Positions 8,992-18,298 of a stretch of 47,842 bases of DNA are shown piece after piece; the stretch's first letter is position 1; each line of letters starts with the position of its first letter. A program made the translations under genes and the position numbers. The notes beneath the pieces were generated by a model. It was not told the DNA's origin. It did not search any database and saw nothing but the letters and a program-made list of their open reading frames with translations. The stretch spans positions 1-47,842 of the forward strand of contig SHAK01000016.1 in NCBI GenBank assembly GCA_004213515.1, given 5' to 3'. The DNA is from Limisphaerales bacterium (lineage in GTDB: Bacteria > Verrucomicrobiota > Verrucomicrobiia > Limisphaerales > UBA1096).

Positions 8992-9735
8992 ATGTTAAAG
9001 CTAGGAGTAAATATTGATCACGTAACTACTTTAAGGGAGGCCCGTTACCGCGGCCAATCTGAAGGGGAACCATGCCCAATCGAGGCTGTAAGGTTAACTG
9101 AAGCCGCAGGAGCTCACGGCATCACAGCGCATCTTCGAGAAGATCGTAGACACATTCAAGATCGAGACATTTGGGCTATTCGCAAAGCCATAAAAACTCG
9201 TCTTAATTTTGAAATGGCTAATACAGGCGAGATGATTGACATTGCAACTCGCCTCAAACCAGAAGCTGTTTGCCTCGTCCCGGAACATCGTAATGAAGTC
9301 ACTACTGAAGGGGGGCTCGATGTAGCCAATCAAATAGAAAGCATCAAAGCTACTAACGAAACACTTAGACAAGTGGGTATTGAAGTAAGTCTTTTTATTG
9401 ATCCGGATCCAGAACAAATCGAAGCAACTGCTCAGTCCGGTAGTCCTGTCATAGAATTACATACCGGTGCATTTGCGGAATCTTATGATAACGAAACCAA
9501 CCGCTCATTTGAAATTGAAAGGCTGATAAAGGCATCTGAGCAAGCTCATGCACTCGGTCTAATTGTTAACGCCGGGCATGGAATCAATTACGAAAATGTC
9601 CAAAGCCTCTTTTCAATTCCACACCTGAACGAACTTAACATTGGCCACAGTATCATCTGCAGAGCCATCGCTGTAGGCCTAAGCCAAGCAACAAGCGAAA
9701 TGCTTAATAAAATGGCTGCTTACGACACAGAATGA
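8992..9735 (+). CDS. pdxJ: Pyridoxine 5'-phosphate synthase PdxJ
   Basis: Condenses 1-deoxyxylulose 5-phosphate with 3-amino-2-oxopropyl phosphate to form pyridoxine 5'-phosphate, the last step of DXP-dependent vitamin B6 synthesis. The 247 residues match the usual length. The N-terminal LGVNIDHVTTLREARY and the GITAHLREDRRHIQDRDI segment, which carry active-site residues of this TIM barrel, are intact, as are the ELHTGAFAE and VNAGHGINYENV phosphate-binding segments. It lies 8 bases after the secreted-protein gene and overlaps acpS by 4 bases (ATGA). The pdxJ-acpS pair is a common conserved gene order in bacteria. Confidence 0.97.
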   Translation: MLKLGVNIDHVTTLREARYRGQSEGEPCPIEAVRLTEAAGAHGITAHLREDRRHIQDRDIWAIRKAIKTRLNFEMANTGEMIDIATRLKPEAVCLVPEHRNEVTTEGGLDVANQIESIKATNETLRQVGIEVSLFIDPDPEQIEATAQSGSPVIELHTGAFAESYDNETNRSFEIERLIKASEQAHALGLIVNAGHGINYENVQSLFSIPHLNELNIGHSIICRAIAVGLSQATSEMLNKMAAYDTE

Positions 9736-10124
9736 TCTTTGGTATAGGAACAGATATTGTCGAAGTAGATCGTATTCGCAAATTCTGCGATAAATTTGAG
9801 GGTAAATTTCTTAACAGAATACTGCTGCCAACAGAACAAGTATACTGTCTTAACTACACTGATTCTGCTCCTTATATTGCGGTAAGATTTGCTGCAAAGG
9901 AAGCAATAGCCAAGGCCTTTGGAATTGGGATTGGGAAAAAGCTCGGTTGGCACGATATAGAAATCATTCGCGAAGAAACCGGAAAACCGAACGTTCGACT
10001 TCACGGAAAAGCTAAATTCTTGATGGAAAAAATTGGATCTGAAAAAATTCAAATAAGCTTAAGCCATACCGATAAATACGCTACAGCAACTGCCATCATA
10101 GAAGCCCAAAGCAGCAGCAACTGA
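9732..10124 (+). CDS. acpS: Holo-[acyl-carrier-protein] synthase AcpS
   Basis: Transfers 4'-phosphopantetheine from CoA to acyl carrier protein, activating fatty acid synthesis. 130 residues, typical for the trimeric AcpS group. The two metal/CoA-binding motifs are present: IGTDIVEVDRI at the N-terminus (Asp8) and RFAAKEAIAKAFG in the middle (the Glu in the AAKEA helix). The conserved SLSHTDKYATA segment follows near the C-terminus. The start ATG overlaps the pdxJ stop, implying translational coupling. Convergent with the zinc metalloprotease gene, 49 bases away; only a weak AT hairpin lies between them. Confidence 0.96.
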   Translation: MIFGIGTDIVEVDRIRKFCDKFEGKFLNRILLPTEQVYCLNYTDSAPYIAVRFAAKEAIAKAFGIGIGKKLGWHDIEIIREETGKPNVRLHGKAKFLMEKIGSEKIQISLSHTDKYATATAIIEAQSSSN

Positions 10125-10173
10125 AAACACATTATACCGTTACGCTCTTTTCATTAAAAAGATACTGACATCT

Positions 10174-12993
10174 TTAAATCTTTGAGCTCCCGTATACTAT
10201 ACTCGCATTGAGAGTTTTCTTAATTAATTCTCTAGCTTCAGAAAGGTGTGCAGCAGAATAAGGATCAATCTTTAAACCTTCAATTTTTTGCACTTTATCT
10301 ATCCTCTTTGCTAAATCGCGAAGTTGCTGTGAAGCTAAATTGGCCAAAGGCCGAGAACTTGCTCCTCGTAAATTGCCCGGCATACTAAGGCTGACTAATC
10401 TCTCAAGATACTCGCGTTGCAGATTACGTCGCAGACTAGAAACCATTGGGTTTCGAGAGGAAAAATCACCCTTGCTTGGAGACTTTAATTCTGCCCATAC
10501 CGCATCATCAAGTTTACTCAGAATCTCAGGTAGAGTTATAGTATCTTTTTCTGACTCAATTAAAAATTCATTATCATAAACCCGACCAAGCGTGGTTGGG
10601 TTCAGAATCATTGTAAGAGTAGACGCCTGAATCCCCATTACCTTTTGATGAACTGGCCATGTAGCATTATCCATAGAGCGAGATAAATTATCAATCCACC
10701 GATCACTCCCCATACGTCGAAGTAGCTCTGTGTTCAATCCAAATGCTTTATCCTTAAACGAATTCTCTAGGACAAAGTCAAGTGATTCTCTCTGAAGATT
10801 GGCTGGAACAGGCGTCACTGGATAGCGATTTCCCGGATCACCCTTTTTATCCCGATTCACGAAAGACCCTCCTATCCAATTACCCATCATACTTAGAGCT
10901 CTAGCTTGCAATGACAAAGTAAGCTGATAACCGTAACGAGCCTTAGCCCAGCTCTGTCCATCCTTAACAAATTTATCCAATAAACGCTCACGATGATGTT
11001 TTACAATATTCATCTGATTTCGTGCATATTGAATGGGATTTGCAGCAAAATCATAACGCCTAGCAAATGGGTCTGGCCCTATCGTGTCTTCATCAGTAGC
11101 AAATTGTAGTTTCGGATCAGATACGCGTTCTAATATTTTTTTTAAATCTTTCTCAGATTTTAAAATCGAATAACCATACTCAATAGCCCAATAATCATAT
11201 GGACCAATTCCAATCATTGTATAGTCCCCCTGTTGGTCGCCAATACCCTTAAACATATTAATAGGCAGATAATCCATCACTGAACCTGCCAATGTTTCTT
11301 TACCCTTAATCTCCTTACTATTTATTTTTTCAAGGGGATAAATACTGGAAGCCTTAAAATTATGACGCAACCCTATCGTATGGCCAACTTCATGAGCAAC
11401 CAGCTCGGCAATCAACGGCCCTATAAACCATTCCGGAACTCCATCAATCAATACTTCAGGCTTTTTTGGTGAAGGTTTTTTTCCGTCTTCTTTATCACCA
11501 TCACTTTTACTGTCTAATCCCTCACGAGCAAGTTCCAGTTCCAGACGCATAGCCGCCAAATCAAGCGACTTGCAATCTGCAGCACGACAAAAACCGTTCA
11601 CTTGACTGATTCTGCCATGCAACCCGTCGTATTCATTATCGCCAATTAATTCAGCATCAGCCTTAGTCAAGGCGTGCCCTCCATAAGCCTCAGCTCCTAA
11701 TGCCGCAAGTTGAGCTCGAATTGAACCGCGTTGAGAAGGATGGGCCAAACGAACACGAGGATCCCAATCGGGATGATCTTTCAACCAAGCCAATGTTTCA
11801 GGAGCAAAACCTTCCATTGCAATCTCAGGCAATATTTCGTTGAACTGTTTCCAGTAGTGGCGAATCCAACCATCAGTCATAATAATATCAGCATCGAGTA
11901 TCTGCCCGGTTAAAGGATTAACTCTGGAAGGTCCAATTGCCGTTCCTACATCGTTATTCAACCAACGTATAAAATTATAGCGAGCATCTTCTGGGTCTTT
12001 TTCCATATGCGCACCAGTAACAGCATCCTGATAATAAACCTCAATAGCATCAGCTAAGCCGATCTTTTCATAAGCTTTATTCCACATTAGAACTCCTTCT
12101 CTTACCCACCTCCGGTAACGAATTGGGGCAGTATGCTCAATGTAAAAAATAATTGGATTCTTTACTGGGCTTACTTTTAATTTCGGATCCGCTTTTTCAA
12201 GGTGCCAACGGTTAATATAGCGAACTTTTTTCTGCTCATCAGTATACTTGCCTAGATCAGAGTAGCTTGTTGTAAAATAGCCCACTCTTTGATCAGCCAC
12301 ACGAGGCTTATAGGTCTTACTTGGAGTGATTGAGCTAATTGAATAGTGCAATGTCTTTAGCACTCCATTACCAGTTGGCGCAGTAAAAGCTAACTCCACA
12401 TTACTTGGGAAAGCTTTTGCAGTTTTAATTTGGGACAATCGAGCATTGAACCCAGCTCCTTTACTACCAAAAAACTTTGAAGCCGAACCAACAAGCAATG
12501 CGTCCATGTCGATTACAGGACGATTTTTTGTCAATACCGTTAGTATAGGAACGGAAGTCACTACTCGATCAGTGAAGAGACGTTTCACCGAAGCACGGGA
12601 CTCTAGGTCACCTGATGATCGAACACTTAAATTTGGTTCAATAATCAACAATTGTTTGTTTAACCTTTTAAAATATACGTATTTCTCTCCAGCTTGAAGT
12701 CCAGCATAAGTCTCTCCACTCGCAACAGTCGTAGCTATAAAAAACTTTTTGGATTCATAACCCACTGGAAGAGCTGCCAACATTTGCTGGTCTTTTTTTC
12801 GGACATAAATAGAAAACAAGCTGTCCTTTTTATCCATACTGGAAATAACCTGATCATAGCCTTTAAGTATTGTGGTATAAGACGGAAAATCTGGTTTAAC
12901 AGTTGGCTTTGGCGGATTTGGCGGACTCTGTGCAACGGCAGACGATAGTAAAATTAAGCTTAGAACAACAAAGATCGATTTTTGTATTATCAT
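10174..12993 (-). CDS. Exported zinc metalloprotease, DUF5117/DUF4953 type
   Basis: Large exported metzincin-like protease. The frame opens at a TTG (13005), but ATG at 12993 gives a cleaner signal peptide (MIIQKSIF, hydrophobic core, SSAVAQS), so 939 residues are annotated here. The zinc motif is HEVGHTIGLRHNFKAS (starting at residue 534 from the ATG): HExxHxxGxxH with the extended HNF typical of the family. The region before it matches the DUF5117-like domain (IEHTAPIRYRRWVREGVLMWN segment), and the region after it includes a family-typical SVMDYLP Met-turn. A charged low-complexity loop (LDSKSDGDKEDGKKPSPKKP) sits about 25 residues before the catalytic helix. Substrates are unknown; extracellular or periplasmic protein turnover is likely. 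Divergent from ribBA across about 150 bases. Confidence 0.9.
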   Translation of the reverse strand: MIIQKSIFVVLSLILLSSAVAQSPPNPPKPTVKPDFPSYTTILKGYDQVISSMDKKDSLFSIYVRKKDQQMLAALPVGYESKKFFIATTVASGETYAGLQAGEKYVYFKRLNKQLLIIEPNLSVRSSGDLESRASVKRLFTDRVVTSVPILTVLTKNRPVIDMDALLVGSASKFFGSKGAGFNARLSQIKTAKAFPSNVELAFTAPTGNGVLKTLHYSISSITPSKTYKPRVADQRVGYFTTSYSDLGKYTDEQKKVRYINRWHLEKADPKLKVSPVKNPIIFYIEHTAPIRYRRWVREGVLMWNKAYEKIGLADAIEVYYQDAVTGAHMEKDPEDARYNFIRWLNNDVGTAIGPSRVNPLTGQILDADIIMTDGWIRHYWKQFNEILPEIAMEGFAPETLAWLKDHPDWDPRVRLAHPSQRGSIRAQLAALGAEAYGGHALTKADAELIGDNEYDGLHGRISQVNGFCRAADCKSLDLAAMRLELELAREGLDSKSDGDKEDGKKPSPKKPEVLIDGVPEWFIGPLIAELVAHEVGHTIGLRHNFKASSIYPLEKINSKEIKGKETLAGSVMDYLPINMFKGIGDQQGDYTMIGIGPYDYWAIEYGYSILKSEKDLKKILERVSDPKLQFATDEDTIGPDPFARRYDFAANPIQYARNQMNIVKHHRERLLDKFVKDGQSWAKARYGYQLTLSLQARALSMMGNWIGGSFVNRDKKGDPGNRYPVTPVPANLQRESLDFVLENSFKDKAFGLNTELLRRMGSDRWIDNLSRSMDNATWPVHQKVMGIQASTLTMILNPTTLGRVYDNEFLIESEKDTITLPEILSKLDDAVWAELKSPSKGDFSSRNPMVSSLRRNLQREYLERLVSLSMPGNLRGASSRPLANLASQQLRDLAKRIDKVQKIEGLKIDPYSAAHLSEARELIKKTLNASIVYGSSKI

Positions 12994-13007
12994 AATAGCA
13001 TTCAAAT

Positions 13008-13039
13008 TTGACAGAAAGAGTCTGTAGCTGGCATATATA
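13008..13039 (+). promoter_or_regulatory. Candidate sigma-70 promoter for ribBA
   Basis: A perfect -35 box TTGACA (13008-13013) is followed by an AT-rich -10 region CATATATAC (13032-13040). TATATA at 13034 gives a 20-base spacer and CATATA at 13032 an 18-base spacer, so the -10 match is imperfect. It would start transcription about 95 bases upstream of ribBA. I found no conserved FMN riboswitch in the remaining leader. Confidence 0.35.
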
Positions 13040-13142
13040 CAAATTCAAGTTCCAATGTGATCAAACTTCATAAAAAACCCCCTCAAATCTCGACCGCTTG
13101 GCCAAGCATAGGTAACACTTCCTCCCGGCATTATTAAGTCTG

Positions 13143-14357
13143 ATGACTGCAAAGAGGATTTCAACTAAGTTTAATTCAATAGAATCAGTACTAAGAGACA
13201 TCGCGAGCGGCAAGATGGTAGTCGTCGTGGACGATGCAGACCGTGAGAACGAAGGCGATCTCATTATGGCTGGTGAAAAAGCCACTGCAAAAGCAGTTAA
13301 TTTTATGGCCAAGTTTGGTCGAGGACTAATTTGTGTACCAACCGTTCCTGAGCGTTTGCAACAACTGGGAATCGAACGAATGGTTTTGAACAACCGAGAA
13401 AGCCATAGTACAGATTTCCAAATAAGCGTCGATGCTGCCAAAGGGATAACAACTGGAATTAGCGCTGCCGACCGTGCTAAAACTATCCAGGCACTGGCCA
13501 ATCCCACTTCAGTCCCAAAAGATCTAGTACAACCTGGACACATTTTCCCTCTACGTGCAAAAAGTGGTGGAGTTTTACAACGCGCTGGTCATACCGAAGC
13601 TGCGGTGGATCTAGCTCAACTAGCAAACTGTAGACCAATAGGTGTTATTTGCGAAATTATGAGTGAGGATGGCTCAATGGCACGTCTTCCAGAGCTAAGA
13701 AAATTCGCAAAAAAACATAAACTAAAACTTTGCTCAATTGCACAGTTAATTGAGTTCCGTCGTAAAAGGGAGAAGCAGGTAGCATTAGAAGAAATCATAA
13801 AAATGCCAACCGATTACGGTGAATTTGAACTACACTTATATCGATCCAAATTGGACGGCGAACACCACCTAGCACTCGTTAAAGGTAAAATGAATAAACG
13901 ACGACGCACACTGGTCAGAGTCCACAGCGAATGCCTAACAGGAGATGTATTTGGATCACGGCGATGCGACTGTGGCCCTCAATTACAACAAGCCATGAAA
14001 CAAGTAAGCGAAGCCGGGCACGGCGTTATTCTTTACATGAGGCAAGAAGGACGTGGCATTGGTCTTGGCCCAAAAATCAAAGCCTACAAACTGCAACAAG
14101 AAGGATACGATACAGTCGAAGCTAACGAAAAACTAGGTTTTCCAATGGATCTTCGTGAGTACGGAATCGGCGCCCAAATACTCGCTGATTTAGATATCAA
14201 AAAAATAAAACTTCTAACGAATAATCCAAAAAAAATAGTTGGATTGGAAGGATACGGTCTTGAAATTGTTGAACAAGTTCCAATCAAAATAAAACCAAAC
14301 AAGTTCAACAAAAACTACCTAAAAACTAAGCGTGAAAAACTAGGGCACTTATTATAA
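13143..14357 (+). CDS. ribBA: Bifunctional 3,4-DHBP synthase / GTP cyclohydrolase II
   Basis: Performs the two entry reactions of riboflavin synthesis: ribulose 5-phosphate to 3,4-dihydroxybutanone 4-phosphate, and GTP to the diaminopyrimidine precursor. 404 residues, the usual fused length. The N-terminal RibB half (residues 1-~205) has the acidic metal-binding loop [14 protein letters not shown] and the [10 protein letters not shown] segment. The C-terminal RibA half has the zinc ligands C264, C275 and C277 in [18 protein letters not shown] (from H261), then RQEGRGIGL and [12 protein letters not shown], with the catalytic Arg. Both halves look active. The start is ATG at 13143. Followed by the TMEM14-like gene after 19 bases; divergent from the metalloprotease gene. 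Confidence 0.97.
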   Translation: MTAKRISTKFNSIESVLRDIASGKMVVVVDDADRENEGDLIMAGEKATAKAVNFMAKFGRGLICVPTVPERLQQLGIERMVLNNRESHSTDFQISVDAAKGITTGISAADRAKTIQALANPTSVPKDLVQPGHIFPLRAKSGGVLQRAGHTEAAVDLAQLANCRPIGVICEIMSEDGSMARLPELRKFAKKHKLKLCSIAQLIEFRRKREKQVALEEIIKMPTDYGEFELHLYRSKLDGEHHLALVKGKMNKRRRTLVRVHSECLTGDVFGSRRCDCGPQLQQAMKQVSEAGHGVILYMRQEGRGIGLGPKIKAYKLQQEGYDTVEANEKLGFPMDLREYGIGAQILADLDIKKIKLLTNNPKKIVGLEGYGLEIVEQVPIKIKPNKFNKNYLKTKREKLGHLL

Positions 14358-14376
14358 ATGAAATCTCACAAAATTA

Positions 14377-14793
14377 ATGATAAAAACAAAATTATCCATT
14401 CTGCTGTTTGCAGATGGAGAATTTCTTAACGACTTCCTTAAGCTTCTACACGATATGCTCTCTGTATTTTTAACATTAAAAGTCACTATTTTATGGATCT
14501 ATATTATACTCCTAATCTCTGGTGGTCTAATGGGTTATCTTAAAGCTAAAAGCAAAGCATCTATAATTGCTTCTACCATTTCTGCCATTCCGCTAATTCT
14601 AGTAGGATTAAAAGTATTACCATCAACGCTGGCAAGTATACTACTTGGGGTATTACTGATTCTTTTTGGCTCAAAATACATACGTAGCGGTAAATTGATG
14701 CCAAGCGGAATAATGTGCATCATTACACTTGTCACATTTTCGTTTTGGCTAATCCTTGGAGATAATCCTCAACTAAATTCTCCCTTTCCATAA
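14377..14793 (+). CDS. TMEM14-like small membrane protein
   Basis: A 138-residue integral membrane protein resembling the TMEM14/UPF0136 family. Three or four hydrophobic segments are visible, with the family-like sequences GGLMGYLKAKSKASIIAS and a later KLMPSGIMCIITL. The family is usually about 100-110 residues, so the first ~26 residues here may not be translated; ATG at 14455 (MLSVFLTLKV) is an alternative start. Eukaryotic members sit in mitochondrial membranes and have been linked to heme-precursor transport; bacterial members are uncharacterised, so no function is assigned. It lies between ribBA (19 bases) and hrpB (29 bases), probably on one transcript. Confidence 0.8.
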   Translation: MIKTKLSILLFADGEFLNDFLKLLHDMLSVFLTLKVTILWIYIILLISGGLMGYLKAKSKASIIASTISAIPLILVGLKVLPSTLASILLGVLLILFGSKYIRSGKLMPSGIMCIITLVTFSFWLILGDNPQLNSPFP

Positions 14794-14822
14794 GCCTAAA
14801 AATTAGTGAGGCCTATTATTAA

Positions 14823-17417
14823 ATGAACCAAAAACTCCCCATTTGGGATATACACGGGGAAATAACAAGCTCATTAGCAATTCAAAATTGCTTAATAATA
14901 GCGGCTCCAACGGGATCCGGAAAGTCGACACAGGTTCCACAGATAGTTGTTGACGATATCCTTTGTAGCAAAAACAAAGTTATAGTACTGCAGCCCCGCC
15001 GAGTTGCTGCAAGATCACTTGCACGACGTGTAGCGTTTGAACGATCAACCGCAATTGGTGACGGGGTTGGGTATCAGGTGCGTTTTGAAAACCATACATC
15101 TCCAACCACAATGATCGAGTTCGTCACTGAAGGGATCTTATTACGTCGATTACAAAATGATCCTGAACTAAAGGGAATAGGAGCGGTATTGTTTGATGAG
15201 TTTCATGAACGCAATCTCTTGAGTGATCTTGCTCTTGGCCTCATTAAAAAACTCCAGAAAAACAAACGCCAAGAACTCATGATTATTATTATGTCAGCGA
15301 CCATTCAAACAGGATCTGTAGCTAGCTACCTAGGCTCTACTTCCGATATTGCATGTTCTGTGCTTAATTCTGAGGGCCGCACATTCCCTGTCGATATTCA
15401 TTATGCTAAATATCGCAACCTTGACCCCATAACTGAACAAGCAGCCCAAGTAACTGAAGTTATTCTTCGGAATAGATTACCCGGAGACATTTTGATTTTC
15501 ATGCCAGGCATGGGGGAAATCCGAAATACAATTGGCGTACTTGCACGAAAGCAACTGCCAGAACAAGTTGAATTAATACCATTGCACGGTGAACTTCCAT
15601 CTACAGAACAAGATCGTGCTTTTAATAAAAGTAAGTTTAGAAAAATTGTCGTTGCAACAAATGTTGCTGAAACATCAGTAACCATCGATGGCATTTGCCA
15701 CGTTATTGATAGCGGCCTTGCAAGAGTATCACGGTTCGATAGCAAACGAGGCTTTAGTTCACTCTTGATTGAAGAAATTAGTCGTGCTTCAGCTGAACAA
15801 CGCTCTGGCCGAGCTGGCCGCACTAAACCTGGAACATGTCATAGGCTTTGGACAGAAAGCGGACATCTGAATCGCCCAGAGTATAATACACCTGAAATTC
15901 ATCGCACCGATCTTGCAGATGCTGTTCTCATGCTTCACTCAGCTGGAGTCAAAAAAGCATCAAGCTTTGACTGGCTCGACAAACCCGATGCGACGGCCGT
16001 CGAGATTGCCGAAGAACTACTGCGCTCGCTGGGAGCACTAACCAAGAGTTCATCGGACAATAACTTTGGGCTTACTGAGATTGGAAAATCGATGCTAAAG
16101 CTTCCTATGCACCCTCGCTTTGCACGAATGATGATTGAAGGAGGTAAAAGAGGATGTGTTAATGAAGCTGCCTTGTGTGCTGCATTTCTCAGTGGGCGAA
16201 ACATACTTATACGTTCAGCACGGGAAGACAAAAGAGTCCAGGAAGCGCAAGAACCTTTTAGAGAAGGAGCTGATTCTGATTTTGAAGTATTAATACGCGC
16301 ATGGCAATATGCCAAATCACGTCACTACAATATTGATGACTGTCGCACACATGGGATCCACGCAGGCGCTTGTAGAGAAGCAGAAACAACCTTCGCCCAA
16401 TTGATACAATTGGCTAAAGGTTTTGGCTTTAAATGCAGTGAAATAACCGAACCAGACCGTTCTAAATCAGCCGCACTAAGACTCTGTATTCTATCAGCTT
16501 TTGCAGATCAGATTTGCATTCGTTGCGATACAGGAACGCTGAATTGTAAACTATCAAAAGAACGATCTGGTTCACTGGCCCGTGAAAGCGTAGTACAAAA
16601 ATCCCAATTATTAATTGCTTCAGAAATTAGAGAAATATCTGCCCGCGGAAACCGTAGCAAGACACTACTAAACCTAGCTTCAGCCATTGAACTAAAATGG
16701 GTAGAAGAACTTTTTCCTGATGATATTACTACTAATTTAGAATGTAAATATGATCCAGGGCCAAAAAGAATTGAAGCATTTAAAATTAAGCGCTTTCGAG
16801 ACTTGGAAGTAAAACGGGAACATGAATCTAAAGTAGATCCGAAAGCTGCCGGACTAGCCTTGGCTAAAGCATGCTTACATGATTGGTTCAAGCCCAAGTC
16901 GTTCGATAATAATATCAAACAACAGATTCTCCGACTTAACTGGATTTGTGTTGCAAGACCGGACTTGGAGTTTCCACCATTCGATGAAAATGCGGTTTTA
17001 CGATGCCTCGCAAAAGCTTTTGAAGGCATGACTCTGGCAAAACAAGCAGTAGCCGCAAATGTTAAACCATCATTTCGAAAACATATGCCCGAAGCACAAT
17101 GGGAGTGGCTAGATGAGTTTGCTCCTAATACCATCGACTGGCCTAATGACCAACCAAAGAAGCTGCATTATCCAGAATCTCCAACTGATAGAAATGGCAA
17201 AATAATTCCAGTAGAATTACATGTTAAATTACATGAGTGTTTTCGACTAGACAAACATCCAGTCATTTGTGAAAGGCAAATTGTTAGGTTTAAATTGTTA
17301 ACTCCAAAAAACAAAAAAATAGATTTTTGTGACGACTGGCCAACATTTAAACAGCGAGAGTATCCAAAGCTCCGTAAAAATTTAATGACCAAATTTCCCG
17401 GCTTCGGTTGGGTATGA
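14823..17417 (+). CDS. hrpB: ATP-dependent RNA helicase HrpB
   Basis: DEAH-type helicase of the HrpB group, 864 residues (family usually 800-850). Motif I is APTGSGKST (residues 28-36), motif II FDEFHERN, motif III MSATI, and motif VI QRSGRAGRTKPG. The C-terminal third contains the HrpB-specific HA2-like and HrpB_C regions, including LNWICVARPDLEFP and a final W-rich segment. The DEFH box instead of DEAH is typical of HrpB. Its RNA substrate in most bacteria is unknown. It precedes cysQ by 7 bases. No Shine-Dalgarno sequence is visible before the ATG. Confidence 0.95.
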   Translation: MNQKLPIWDIHGEITSSLAIQNCLIIAAPTGSGKSTQVPQIVVDDILCSKNKVIVLQPRRVAARSLARRVAFERSTAIGDGVGYQVRFENHTSPTTMIEFVTEGILLRRLQNDPELKGIGAVLFDEFHERNLLSDLALGLIKKLQKNKRQELMIIIMSATIQTGSVASYLGSTSDIACSVLNSEGRTFPVDIHYAKYRNLDPITEQAAQVTEVILRNRLPGDILIFMPGMGEIRNTIGVLARKQLPEQVELIPLHGELPSTEQDRAFNKSKFRKIVVATNVAETSVTIDGICHVIDSGLARVSRFDSKRGFSSLLIEEISRASAEQRSGRAGRTKPGTCHRLWTESGHLNRPEYNTPEIHRTDLADAVLMLHSAGVKKASSFDWLDKPDATAVEIAEELLRSLGALTKSSSDNNFGLTEIGKSMLKLPMHPRFARMMIEGGKRGCVNEAALCAAFLSGRNILIRSAREDKRVQEAQEPFREGADSDFEVLIRAWQYAKSRHYNIDDCRTHGIHAGACREAETTFAQLIQLAKGFGFKCSEITEPDRSKSAALRLCILSAFADQICIRCDTGTLNCKLSKERSGSLARESVVQKSQLLIASEIREISARGNRSKTLLNLASAIELKWVEELFPDDITTNLECKYDPGPKRIEAFKIKRFRDLEVKREHESKVDPKAAGLALAKACLHDWFKPKSFDNNIKQQILRLNWICVARPDLEFPPFDENAVLRCLAKAFEGMTLAKQAVAANVKPSFRKHMPEAQWEWLDEFAPNTIDWPNDQPKKLHYPESPTDRNGKIIPVELHVKLHECFRLDKHPVICERQIVRFKLLTPKNKKIDFCDDWPTFKQREYPKLRKNLMTKFPGFGWV

Positions 17418-17424
17418 ATTAATA

Positions 17425-18207
17425 ATGATAGATAACATCAGACTTATAGCAGCTGAAGCAGGCGAAGCCATTATGAAAACTTATAGTGGCCCAAACAAAA
17501 TAGAGTCTAAAGAAGACGGTTCGCCACTTACTCAAGCTGATCGCGCAGCTCATAACTGTATAGTTAATGCCCTTAACAAATTAACACCAAGCATCCCCGT
17601 GCTCTCTGAAGAATCCGAAGGCATTACCACAGAAGAACGATTGACTTGGGATCGCTTCTGGCTAGTTGACCCTCTCGATGGAACAAAAGAATTTGTTAAA
17701 AAAACTGGGCAATTCACAGTCAATATAGCTTTTATCGAAAATGGTGAAGCTACCCTCGGCGTCGTTCTTGCGCCGGCCTCCGATCTCGAATTCTTTGCTA
17801 TTCGTGATAAAGGTGCATTCAAGCGGATTCGACAGACCGATCCAGTTAGGATCAAAGTTAGCAAAGCCGACAAAAACAAACTCCGAATCGTCGCTAGCCG
17901 CGATCATGCTGGCCCAAAAATAGTTACATTACTTGAAAAACTTCCAACAGCAGAACTTGTCAGCATGGGGAGCTCACTTAAATTCTGTCTTATTGCAGAG
18001 GGGCAAGCCGATCTCTATCCCCGTTTCATACCTACCATGGAATGGGACACTGGAGCTGCACAGTGTATTCTGGAAGAAGCTGGTGGCTCAGTTTGCACTC
18101 TGGATGGTTATAGGCTCGAATATGCAAAAAAAGAACTTCGTAATCGGTCAATTATCGGCGCTGGCGACCCTACAATCGACTGGAAAGCTCTAATACCAAA
18201 TGATTAA
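17425..18207 (+). CDS. cysQ: 3'(2'),5'-bisphosphate nucleotidase CysQ
   Basis: Hydrolyses adenosine 3',5'-bisphosphate (PAP) to AMP, clearing the by-product of sulfate assimilation and of holo-ACP formation. 260 residues, normal for CysQ. The lithium-sensitive phosphatase metal sites are all present: LSEESEG, DPLDGTKEFVKKTGQFTVNIA and EWDTGAAQCILEEAGG. The KEF(V/I) sequence after DPLDGT is a CysQ hallmark that distinguishes it from inositol monophosphatase. Last gene of the ribBA-hrpB cluster; 91 bases separate it from the Fur-family gene. Confidence 0.95.
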   Translation: MIDNIRLIAAEAGEAIMKTYSGPNKIESKEDGSPLTQADRAAHNCIVNALNKLTPSIPVLSEESEGITTEERLTWDRFWLVDPLDGTKEFVKKTGQFTVNIAFIENGEATLGVVLAPASDLEFFAIRDKGAFKRIRQTDPVRIKVSKADKNKLRIVASRDHAGPKIVTLLEKLPTAELVSMGSSLKFCLIAEGQADLYPRFIPTMEWDTGAAQCILEEAGGSVCTLDGYRLEYAKKELRNRSIIGAGDPTIDWKALIPND

Positions 18208-18274
18208 AGTAATAATTATCGAATCAAAACACTTGCTTCGCTTATTTAGAATTATTCCAAGTATTGACAAGTGA

Positions 18275-18284
18275 ATTGTACAAT
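18275..18284. promoter_or_regulatory. Palindromic candidate operator for the fur-suf operon
   Basis: ATTGTACAAT is a perfect 10-base palindrome 14 bases upstream of the Fur-family start codon. The preceding TTGACAAGTG (18264-18273) repeats the TTG-ACAA pattern, giving TTGACAA...TTGTACAA. TTGACA could be a -35 box, but the best -10 at 17 bases (CATTTT) is poor and would place transcription start at or next to the ATG. The site is well placed for repression, but is not a classical Fur or PerR box. Confidence 0.4.
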
Positions 18285-18298
18285 GGCATTTTTTCTTT

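Noticed and set aside
10140-10175. Possible hairpin between acpS and the metalloprotease gene (AAAGAT...ATCTTT)
   Set aside because: Only a 6-bp AT stem without a proper T-tract; too weak to call a terminator.
13040-13142. Possible FMN riboswitch upstream of ribBA
   Set aside because: The leader is short and I could not find the conserved RFN core.
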